NCBI GenBank assembly: GCA_026985515.1
Contig: JALSQH010000124.1
Span: forward strand, 1-6,399
Direction: 5' to 3'
Length of the DNA stretch: 6,399 bases
From: a bacterium
GTDB taxonomy: Bacteria; JALSQH01
The position numbers were made by a program, and so were the translations under genes. How positions within the stretch are numbered: position 1 is the first letter of the stretch; each line of letters begins with the position of its first letter. This document shows positions 1-5,829 of this stretch, piece by piece. The notes beneath the pieces were generated by a model. The model searched no databases and had not been told where the DNA came from. It was given only the letters and a program-made list of their open reading frames with translations.

Positions 1-366
1 GCACCAGTTTATGTGGTTAAAGGTAATCGTGACCCATCTTATTTAAGGGGGGTTGAATTACCCCTTTACAGGATTGTGGAGTATAAAAACAAGGTGATTG
101 GAGTTACCCATGGGAGTGGATCTCCAAAGGGTATAATTGAAAGAAGTGTCAGACCCGTTCTTGAGAAGTTTAAACCTGATATTGTTGTTTTTGGCCATAC
201 TCACAGACCTTTCCTCAAAGAGATAGATGGTGTGGTTTATGTAAATCCCGGTTCGGCAGGAGACACTTTTTTTACAAAAGAGAACTGGGTGGCAACCCTT
301 GAAATTAGTGATGGAAAAGTTAAAGTGGAATTTCATAAAATTCACATACCTGGAAGGAAGGCGTAA
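1..366 (+). CDS. YfcE/MJ0936-type metallophosphoesterase, C-terminal part (5' end outside window)
   Basis: This is the last 121 residues of a small calcineurin-like phosphoesterase. The frame is open from base 1 (APVYVVKGNRDP...), so the ATG at 13 is probably internal. Family metal-binding motifs appear in the right order: GNRD (residues 8-11 of the visible part), THG (36-38), GHTH (65-68) and then VNPGS (81-85), the usual YfcE-type ending. The N-terminal metal motif (D-x-H) must lie upstream of the window. Family members are cytosolic, bind two divalent metals, usually manganese, and hydrolyse phosphodiesters in vitro. The physiological substrate is generally unknown and cannot be read here. 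The stop shares one base with the next start (TAATG at 364-368), indicating one operon with the lipid-export genes. The family call is secure; a role in envelope lipid metabolism would be guesswork from context. Confidence 0.9.
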   Translation, partial: APVYVVKGNRDPSYLRGVELPLYRIVEYKNKVIGVTHGSGSPKGIIERSVRPVLEKFKPDIVVFGHTHRPFLKEIDGVVYVNPGSAGDTFFTKENWVATLEISDGKVKVEFHKIHIPGRKA

Positions 367-905
367 TGAGGGTGTTGATAGGAGTAATACTGATATTTTT
401 TGAAGTAGCGGTTCTCTGGTGGATGTTCTCGCTCAGCAGAGAAAGATTATATCCCACCTGGAAAAAACCAGAGAAAGAAGTGGTCCTCGATGGAGTGGAG
501 TTGAGGTATTCCTTTCTTGATTTTGCAACAAATTTACACTCAGAGAGAATGAATTTCAATGCAGAACTTGATGAAGTTAACTTTCCATCAGCTGAAGGTG
601 GATTGTTTATTAATGGGAGGGTATACAGGATAATTATGGAAAATGGAAAAATTTTTTTGAACAGATGGGGATTCTTACAGGGGAAAATAACAATTGAATC
701 AAAAGAAGAGAAAAGATTTTTCAGGGCAGAAGGAAAGGATTTCAGAATTGATTTTAGAAACAAAACTATTTATTCTGGAAACAGAGTGAAACTGGAAACA
801 GAAAGTGTGTTTCTGGCAGGTAACAGGCTCCTTATAGATTTTAAAAATAGAATTATTAGAGTGAGCGGTGGAGTTAAAGGTGAAATCAAAAATTTTGTTC
901 CTTAG
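366..905 (+). CDS. lptC: LptC-like inner-membrane-anchored lipopolysaccharide export protein
   Basis: The product has 179 residues. An N-terminal hydrophobic segment (about residues 2-23) is followed by a polar region rich in short beta-strand-like stretches with recurring Gly/Asn turns (NGRVYRII, NGKIFLNR, GKDFRIDFRNKTIYSG), as expected of the LptC/OstA beta-jellyroll. There is no signal cleavage site, so it is probably a single-pass protein facing the periplasm. In the Lpt machine, LptC takes lipid from LptB2FG and hands it to LptA. Sequence identity to known LptC is not obvious by eye. The call rests on topology, size (E. coli LptC is 191 residues) and position directly before LptA- and LptB-like genes, an order known from other diderms. 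The start ATG at 366 overlaps the upstream stop and is preceded by a purine-rich ribosome site, AAGGAAGG, at 354-361. The end of the gene overlaps the next by 26 bases or more. Confidence 0.72.
   Translation: MRVLIGVILIFFEVAVLWWMFSLSRERLYPTWKKPEKEVVLDGVELRYSFLDFATNLHSERMNFNAELDEVNFPSAEGGLFINGRVYRIIMENGKIFLNRWGFLQGKITIESKEEKRFFRAEGKDFRIDFRNKTIYSGNRVKLETESVFLAGNRLLIDFKNRIIRVSGGVKGEIKNFVP
867..873 (+). promoter_or_regulatory. Ribosome binding site deciding the lptA start
   Basis: GGTGGAG lies inside the 3' end of the lptC coding sequence, six bases before the GTG at 880. It favours 880 over the in-frame GTG at 868, whose first bases are part of this same site. Confidence 0.6.
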
Positions 906-1341
906 CATTTTACTTATCGTTATTCCATTACTTGCCTTTGCCGGGAAGAAAAAATTGCCTCCCATCCATTTCGTGGCAGACAGGGTTGTTGCGGCAGAAG
1001 GGGTGACATTTATCAGTGGACATGTAAAGGTGTTCATGGACAATTACATTTTAACTGCCAGAACAATAACCCTCTTTACCAGTAAAAACAAGGAGATCTA
1101 CAAAATCAAGGCTGCAGGAAATGTGAGATTGATGGGTAGAAACAGGTTTGCTGTGTGTGATACAGCAATATTTTATCGCAGGAGCGGCAGAGCAGTTTTG
1201 AGGGGGGATCCCAAAATCTGGGAAGGAGCAGACGAATTGAAAGGAAAAGAAATAGTAATATTTCTGAATTCCCGGAGAATTATTGTCAGAGGAGCGACAG
1301 GACGGTTTTCCCCCACCACACTTAAAGAGTTTGGAAAATGA
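880..1341 (+). CDS. lptA: LptA/OstA-like periplasmic lipopolysaccharide transport protein
   Basis: With the GTG at 880 as start, the product is 153 residues. It begins with a clear signal peptide: a Lys-containing n-region, a hydrophobic core (residues 5-18) and an AFA-G cleavage site near residue 21. The mature part reads like an OstA/LptA domain: FVADRVVAAEGVTFISGHV, then YILTARTITLF, GNVRL, the typical LRGDPKIWEGADELKG stretch (107-122) and IIVRGATGRF. LptA oligomers form the periplasmic bridge carrying lipopolysaccharide from LptC to LptD at the outer membrane. I prefer GTG 880 because GGTGGAG (867-873) sits six bases upstream and the signal peptide then begins properly. An in-frame GTG at 868 would add four residues but has only a weak ribosome site. 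The gene overlaps the end of lptC by 26 bases and overlaps lptB by four (ATGA). A generic OstA-domain protein is the alternative. Confidence 0.83.
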   Translation: MKSKILFLSILLIVIPLLAFAGKKKLPPIHFVADRVVAAEGVTFISGHVKVFMDNYILTARTITLFTSKNKEIYKIKAAGNVRLMGRNRFAVCDTAIFYRRSGRAVLRGDPKIWEGADELKGKEIVIFLNSRRIIVRGATGRFSPTTLKEFGK

Positions 1342-2063
1342 AAATAAAGGCCTTCAATCTTCATAAGAAGTTTGGAAAAAGGGAAGTGGTCAGGGGAGTG
1401 AGTCTTGAAGTAGAACAGGGTGAAATTGTGGGGTTACTGGGACCCAATGGTGCCGGTAAAACAACAACTTTCTATATGCTGGCAGGCATCGAGAAACCAG
1501 ACAAAGGGGAGATCTACCTTGGAGAAAAAGATGTTACCCTTCTACCCATTTACGAGAGATCGCGTTTTGGAATAACTTATTTACCCCAGGAACCTTCTGT
1601 GTTTGCGAAACTGACAGTCTGGGATAATATTGACATGATACTTGAGATGCGAAGGGATCTCATTCCTCCAGTAGAGAGAAAAAACAGAGTTGAAAATGTA
1701 TTGAAGGAAATGGGAATATTTCACCTAAGATTTCAGAAGGCATCTGTACTCTCCGGTGGAGAGAGAAGAAGACTTGAAATTGCAAGGGCTCTCGCTCTTG
1801 AACCAAAGTTTCTCATGCTGGATGAGCCTTTTGCAGGAGTGGATCCACTTGCTGTCGCTGATCTACAGAACCTGTTAAAATTACTGAAAGATAGGGGTCT
1901 CGGTATTCTCCTTTCTGACCACAATGTGAGAGAGACTCTCAAGATCTGTGACAGAGCCTATATTATACACAGAGGAGAGGTGCTGGAAGAGGGGACGCCT
2001 GAAAAAATAGCCACCAGCCAGAAGGCAAGGGATGTTTATCTCGGAAAAGAATTTATGATTTAA
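1338..2063 (+). CDS. lptB: LptB, ATPase of the lipopolysaccharide export ABC transporter
   Basis: This 241-residue ABC ATPase has the same length as E. coli LptB. All nucleotide-binding elements are intact: Walker A GPNGAGKT (35-42), Q-loop Gln84, signature LSGGE (138-142), Walker B FLMLDEP (158-164, catalytic Glu163) and the switch His195 in SDHNVRET. LptB-typical stretches separate it from general branched-chain or drug ATPases: LPQEPSVFAKLTVWDNI around the Q-loop and SGGERRRLEIARALAL after the signature. It acts as a cytosolic dimer on LptF/LptG, powering lipid extraction from the inner membrane. LptF and LptG are not in this window. The start ATG overlaps the lptA stop (ATGA), and only a modest AAAGAG (1324-1329) precedes it, so translation is probably coupled. 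The gene that follows is an ion exchanger, not the sigma-54 gene (rpoN) seen after lptB in many proteobacteria. Confidence 0.95.
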   Translation: MKIKAFNLHKKFGKREVVRGVSLEVEQGEIVGLLGPNGAGKTTTFYMLAGIEKPDKGEIYLGEKDVTLLPIYERSRFGITYLPQEPSVFAKLTVWDNIDMILEMRRDLIPPVERKNRVENVLKEMGIFHLRFQKASVLSGGERRRLEIARALALEPKFLMLDEPFAGVDPLAVADLQNLLKLLKDRGLGILLSDHNVRETLKICDRAYIIHRGEVLEEGTPEKIATSQKARDVYLGKEFMI

Positions 2064-2070
2064 TCCTTCT

Positions 2071-2076
2071 GGAGAG
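2071..2076 (+). promoter_or_regulatory. Ribosome binding site of the TMEM165/GDT1 gene
   Basis: GGAGAG lies seven bases before the ATG at 2084 in the 20-base gap after lptB. The gap holds no hairpin or promoter that I can see, so this gene probably shares the lpt transcript. Confidence 0.6.
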
Positions 2077-2083
2077 AATTATC

Positions 2084-2656
2084 ATGCTTAAAGAATTTAT
2101 TGTTTCACTCTCTGCTATTTTTTTGTCTGAATTAGGGGATAAAACGATGTTTGTCACCCTTGCTCTTGCAACCAGATATGGGGCAGTACCTGTTCTCTCT
2201 GGAATTCTTCTTGGTACAGGAATAGTAATGATTCTCCCTGTTCTTGCTGGATTCTCATTAAAATTTCTTGTGTCACAAAATGTACTGATGTTGATTGCAT
2301 CGGGAATTTTTATTTTTTCAGGTGCTTACTTTTTACTGGATCTGTTTCGGGAAGAAGAGGAAAAAGAAGTAGAAAAGGAGAGATTCAAATTGCCGGTCTG
2401 GATTGCAACTGCCATTGTTATAATTTTACTGGAGTTTGGGGACAAAACCCAGCTGGTCACTCTGGGGCTCGCGGCTTCCATGGATAAGCCGCTGCTGGTA
2501 TGGTCAGGAGCCACAATTGGAATGTTTGTTGCTGATTCGTCCTCCCTTGTGCTTCTTCCAGTCATAAGAAAAATAGATGAGAAGTTTGTCAATATCTTCA
2601 TGGGTATTGTTTTTATTTTACTGGGGATTGCCGGTATTATCAGGGTGGTGGTTTGA
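2084..2656 (+). CDS. TMEM165/GDT1 (UPF0016) family cation/proton exchanger
   Basis: The 190-residue integral membrane protein has two homologous halves of three helices each. Each half carries the family motif E-x-G-D-K-T in its first helix: ELGDKT at 16-21 and EFGDKT at 117-122. Predicted helices are roughly 4-29, 34-61, 66-88, 104-132, 136-161 and 167-189. A highly charged linker (REEEEKEVEKERFK, 89-102) joins the halves. The acidic motif residues (Glu16, Asp19, Glu117, Asp120) are the expected cation ligands. Family members, such as yeast Gdt1, human TMEM165 and bacterial MneA, move Mn2+ and/or Ca2+ across membranes, usually in exchange for protons. Export of Mn2+ or Ca2+ from the cytosol is the likely role, but the ion cannot be told from sequence. 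No riboswitch, such as the manganese-sensing yybP-ykoY type sometimes found before these genes, fits in the 20-base gap upstream. Confidence 0.93.
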   Translation: MLKEFIVSLSAIFLSELGDKTMFVTLALATRYGAVPVLSGILLGTGIVMILPVLAGFSLKFLVSQNVLMLIASGIFIFSGAYFLLDLFREEEEKEVEKERFKLPVWIATAIVIILLEFGDKTQLVTLGLAASMDKPLLVWSGATIGMFVADSSSLVLLPVIRKIDEKFVNIFMGIVFILLGIAGIIRVVV

Positions 2657-2681
2657 TTGTTCCTTTCCGGGTAAGTATAAT
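2653..2681 (+). promoter_or_regulatory. Candidate sigma-70-type promoter for the C45 hydrolase-kinase unit
   Basis: TTGATT (2653-2658, four of six matches to TTGACA) and a perfect TATAAT (2676-2681) are separated by 17 bases, the optimal spacing. The -35 element overlaps the stop codon of the exchanger gene. Transcription would begin near 2688, giving a leader of only about 14 bases that still contains the strong ribosome site before the ATG at 2702. It is inferred from consensus match and placement only. Confidence 0.5.
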
Positions 2682-2689
2682 TTTCCCTG

Positions 2690-2697
2690 AGGAGGTG
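2690..2697 (+). promoter_or_regulatory. Strong ribosome binding site of the C45 hydrolase gene
   Basis: AGGAGGTG is a near-perfect anti-16S match placed just before the ATG at 2702. It is the strongest such site in the window and supports that start over the later in-frame ATG encoding Met13. Confidence 0.75.
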
Positions 2698-2701
2698 GAT
2701 T

Positions 2702-4384
2702 ATGGCATTTGATATTCACAGAAACAAAAATCCCCGAATGAAATTGATCTATCTCAGTGGTTCTCTGAGAGAAATTGGGGAGGATTACGGTGCTTACCTG
2801 AAAAGGTGGTACAGATCAACCCCTCTTTATCTTTTTTCAAGAATAGTTGATCTGTTTATTGAGCATTCCACCCAGGACAGGCCTCAGACCGTAAAGAGAG
2901 CCATGAGAGAGTTTGTATACCGCTACATAGAAAAGAATGCGATGAACTCTCTGACTCCAGAATTTGAAGAACTCCTGGATGGTATGGCAAAAGGACTCGG
3001 CATCTCCAGAAAGGAAATAAGAAAAGCGGTATCTTTTGCTGATGTCTTTCCTCATCTGGTAAATATTGGAGGAATGATAAATCGTTCCCTGTTTCCTCAC
3101 TCTCTGGTTGGTTGTTCATCTTTTTTTGGGTGGGGAAATTTCACAAAATATGGGAATCTCTTACATGCCAGGAATTTTGACTTTTTTGGTGGTAGAGAAT
3201 GGGAGGATAACCACGCAATTATAATAATGAAACCCAGGGGAATGAACAGTAATCTAACCGTTACATCTGACTCTGCACTTATACCGGGAGTAACCACACT
3301 GCTTGTGAATGGGACGGTAATGGACCTTCATCTCAACTATACCCGGGAGGTTAGCAGGAAGGGGATCAATATTCTTGCTCTCATGGCAACCGTTGCTTTA
3401 AAGGCGAAAAATCTTGAGGAAGTTGAGGAATACATCTCTAAATATCAGAGATTTACAGGATGGGGATTGCTTGTAAGTAACCCTGCGTATGGTGGGGCGC
3501 TTTTTGAAATGACAGCAAAAAGGTATTCAAAGAGAATACTGAAGAAAAACTCCTACATTTTTTACAACAATGATTATTTCAACCCAGAGTTTAAAAAGAA
3601 AGAAGCTGTACCCGCATACAGATGGGTGCTTTTTAACACAGGCAGGGACCGGAGAATGGAAGAACTTCTCAAAGAAAATTTTGGGGAGATTGATCCTTCC
3701 ATTTCAGCAAGAATTCTCAGTGACCATTATGATGTGTGGGAGAATAAGGAGAGGGGACCGGGACATATAATTTCATGCGTGTATAATGCCTCTTCAGTGA
3801 TTTTTGATGTTGAAAATGATACATTGTACATGGCGGTGGGTGGATCACCGGTTAACAACAATCCTTTTTATCCTGTTAAAATCAGTGATCTCTGGTACGG
3901 AAAACTGACAATAAAGGGTGACCCTCTTCAGCCATCAATCTTCGCAAGGAGTAAAAAAATTGAAGGATTGAGACATTATATTTCTGCGTATTATGCCTGG
4001 TGGTACAAACTTGATATATGCAGGGCAATTGAGGAACTTGACAGAGCAGTAGAAATAGACCCTGAAGAGCCTCAGTATTACCTTCTCAGGAGCTGGATGA
4101 AACTGAAGGCTGGATACAATGAGGATGCCCTGAGTGACATTGAAAAATATTTGGAATTTGATCTTCACCCATACAACAGGGAAATGGGGGAGCTCTGGAG
4201 AAGCAGGATCCTTGATCTTGCTGGAAGGGTTGAAGAAGGAAGAAAAATAGTTAAACATCTTTCAAATTCAAAGTTTCCCGACATAAAAAAGTGGGCAGCT
4301 AAAACTCTCAATAAACCTTACTCTATATCAATGGTTAAAAGGCTTGACATAGATTTTGTTCTTGGCGAATTTTTTGATTATTAG
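2702..4384 (+). CDS. C45-type Ntn hydrolase (acyl-CoA:6-APA acyltransferase-like) with C-terminal TPR-like extension
   Basis: The 560-residue product looks like the family of penicillin acyltransferase AAT (MEROPS C45). Its N-terminus carries the family opening, a Gly-Ser-x-x-Glu-Ile-Gly-x-x-Tyr-Gly segment (20-30), and a helical region ending in LTPEFEELLDGMAKGLGIS (84-102). The hallmark is GCSSF (137-141) followed by GNLLHARNFDF (151-161). In this family the chain cleaves itself at Gly-Cys, and the exposed cysteine, here Cys138, is the nucleophile; Arg157 and Asp160 are the usual partners. NNDYF (289-293) is a plausible oxyanion-hole segment. Such enzymes hydrolyse or transfer amide-linked acyl groups, and the substrate here is unknown. 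Residues about 424-525 form repeated helix pairs resembling two or three TPR units, including AIEELDRAVEIDPEEPQYY; many C45 proteins end before this. I see no signal peptide, so it is probably cytosolic. It has its own promoter candidate and lies eight bases before the kinase gene. Confidence 0.82.
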   Translation: MAFDIHRNKNPRMKLIYLSGSLREIGEDYGAYLKRWYRSTPLYLFSRIVDLFIEHSTQDRPQTVKRAMREFVYRYIEKNAMNSLTPEFEELLDGMAKGLGISRKEIRKAVSFADVFPHLVNIGGMINRSLFPHSLVGCSSFFGWGNFTKYGNLLHARNFDFFGGREWEDNHAIIIMKPRGMNSNLTVTSDSALIPGVTTLLVNGTVMDLHLNYTREVSRKGINILALMATVALKAKNLEEVEEYISKYQRFTGWGLLVSNPAYGGALFEMTAKRYSKRILKKNSYIFYNNDYFNPEFKKKEAVPAYRWVLFNTGRDRRMEELLKENFGEIDPSISARILSDHYDVWENKERGPGHIISCVYNASSVIFDVENDTLYMAVGGSPVNNNPFYPVKISDLWYGKLTIKGDPLQPSIFARSKKIEGLRHYISAYYAWWYKLDICRAIEELDRAVEIDPEEPQYYLLRSWMKLKAGYNEDALSDIEKYLEFDLHPYNREMGELWRSRILDLAGRVEEGRKIVKHLSNSKFPDIKKWAAKTLNKPYSISMVKRLDIDFVLGEFFDY

Positions 4385-4392
4385 AAACAAAA

Positions 4393-5829
4393 ATGCAGTG
4401 TGAGGAATTTAAAGATTGTGTAGTTAATGAATTTTCTAAACTTCCTTCCTCTGATTGCAGAAAAATCCCGGAAGAAGTGGTTGGTCAGTTTGCATTTCTG
4501 CTCTGTAAAGGCGGAAATGAAGATATGATCCCGCAGATTCTTGAGCCTCTTCCCATGGAGGTTTATGTAGAATTTGAGAGCTGTTTTTTAACATCACTTG
4601 TGAGTTGTCGCGTGGAAAACTTCTTCTCACTTTTTGAAATTCACCAGAAAGTAAGAAAAATTTTTAATGGCCTGCTTGTTGATAATCTTTTTAAACTTTT
4701 TCAGGAAACTGAGCAGAATCTTGTTTCAATTTTTGACCAGTTACACGATGTTGTTTATATTCATGATGTTAAGGGAAGGGTAATTTTCCACAACAGGTCT
4801 GCCACAGATTACTTTGGTGAGGTGAGGTCAATCTGGGAAGTTCTCCCGGAGGAGTACAAGGAATTTTTGAAAAGTAGCTACAGGAAATTTGAAACGGGAG
4901 AAGAGGAGGTTTTCTTTGAAAGAATAAGAGTCATAACAAAGGATGGGAAAGAAAGAATTATGGAAGTAAAAAGTAAGCCCTTTTTCAGAAATGGAAAAAT
5001 TGTCGCTTTTGGAGGAATAGCAAGCGATGTTACTGAAAAAATAATGGTGGAAAAGCAGTTACTTTCAAACATCCAGTTCCTTGAAGAAGAGGTGCAGAAA
5101 AAAATCAGAGAACTGGAGGAAACCAACCGCAAATTGAGAGAAATTAACGAGTATAAGGACACTGCTCTTTCACAGATGGCACATGAGTTGAGAACTCCGC
5201 TGGTTCCAATTAAAGGTTACATTGATCTCCTGCTCAAGGGAAGCCTCGGAGATCTTGGTGATTCACAGAGAAGAGCCCTTGAAGTGGTATCAAGGGAACT
5301 GGATAGATTCAAGAATCTTATTGAGGCTCTTCTAACTCAGAGTGCCCTTCAGGCTGGAAGAATCACAATTAAGATTGAAGAGTTCAATATTGATGAGCTG
5401 ATAGAGGAGGTAATTAATAGATTTTCCAACAGTTTTAATGAAAAAAATCTGAACATTGTGAAAGATCTTAAAGGCGGGATGGTTGTGGCAGACAGGATAA
5501 AGATAGAACAGGTGTTGCACAATCTAATTGAAAATGCTGTGAAATTCAACAAAAATGGAGGTTCTGTTAAGATCACAACAGAGAACAATGGATCCGAGGT
5601 TATGATAAAGATCGAAGATACAGGAGTTGGAATCGACAGAAGCGAGTTAAATTTTATTTTTGAAAAATATTACCGGGGAAGGAATGTAAGAGGGAAGAAG
5701 AGGGGCATGGGACTTGGCCTCTATATCGTTAAAGAAATTCTCCAGCTTCATGGTTCCAGATTTGAAGTCAATTCAGTAATAAATAAAGGCACAGTTTTTA
5801 CTTTCTATCTGCCCGCAGGTAAGATTTAG
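4393..5829 (+). CDS. Soluble PAS-domain sensor histidine kinase with Cys-rich N-terminal domain
   Basis: The 478-residue kinase has no membrane segment. In order it has: a helical N-terminal region of unknown family (1-105) with Cys at 3, 9, 22, 38, 64 and 72; a PAS domain (about 106-216, VVYIHDVKGRVIFHNRSATDYF then a PAC-like end GGIASDVTE); a coiled-coil linker (about 217-255); a HisKA dimerisation domain with H-box SQMAHELRTPL (phospho-acceptor His264); and a HATPase_c domain with N-box HNLIENAVKF (Asn377/Asn381), G1 DTGVGI (409-414), F-box FIFEKYYRG and G2 GMGLGL (438-443). All catalytic boxes are intact. Glu265 and Thr268 after the His suggest it can also act as a phosphatase. It should sense a cytosolic signal and phosphorylate a response regulator, but none is encoded here. 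The start ATG has no clear ribosome site, so translation is probably coupled to the hydrolase gene eight bases upstream. Its end overlaps the opposite-strand GMC gene. Confidence 0.93.
   Translation: MQCEEFKDCVVNEFSKLPSSDCRKIPEEVVGQFAFLLCKGGNEDMIPQILEPLPMEVYVEFESCFLTSLVSCRVENFFSLFEIHQKVRKIFNGLLVDNLFKLFQETEQNLVSIFDQLHDVVYIHDVKGRVIFHNRSATDYFGEVRSIWEVLPEEYKEFLKSSYRKFETGEEEVFFERIRVITKDGKERIMEVKSKPFFRNGKIVAFGGIASDVTEKIMVEKQLLSNIQFLEEEVQKKIRELEETNRKLREINEYKDTALSQMAHELRTPLVPIKGYIDLLLKGSLGDLGDSQRRALEVVSRELDRFKNLIEALLTQSALQAGRITIKIEEFNIDELIEEVINRFSNSFNEKNLNIVKDLKGGMVVADRIKIEQVLHNLIENAVKFNKNGGSVKITTENNGSEVMIKIEDTGVGIDRSELNFIFEKYYRGRNVRGKKRGMGLGLYIVKEILQLHGSRFEVNSVINKGTVFTFYLPAGKI

Noticed and set aside
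13-366. Complete small gene starting at ATG 13
   Set aside because: The codons from base 1 continue the phosphoesterase sequence (PVYVVKGN is a normal lead-in to the metal motif), so the gene is cut by the window edge.
647-658. A5T7 run in lptC as a programmed frameshift or slippage site
   Set aside because: The reading frame is intact on both sides, no stop follows in the frame that would need rescue, and such runs are expected in AT-rich coding DNA.
2064-2083. Riboswitch or terminator between lptB and the exchanger gene
   Set aside because: The gap is only 20 bases and is taken up by the ribosome site; no inverted repeat or T-tract is present.
2856-3119. Overlapping minus-strand reading frames opposite the hydrolase gene
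   Set aside because: The plus-strand frame carries coherent C45 family motifs; the opposite frames show no start signals or domain content.
3121-3127. T7 run just after the Cys138 codon as a phase-variation tract
   Set aside because: Seven T is short for phase variation and encodes the ordinary Ser-Phe-Phe of the family motif; nothing else suggests switching.
4344-4373. A perfect TTGACA (4344-4349) before the kinase gene as a separate promoter
   Set aside because: At 16-18 base spacing the -10 candidates (such as AATTTT) match at most three of six positions, and the hexamer lies inside coding sequence; probably chance.
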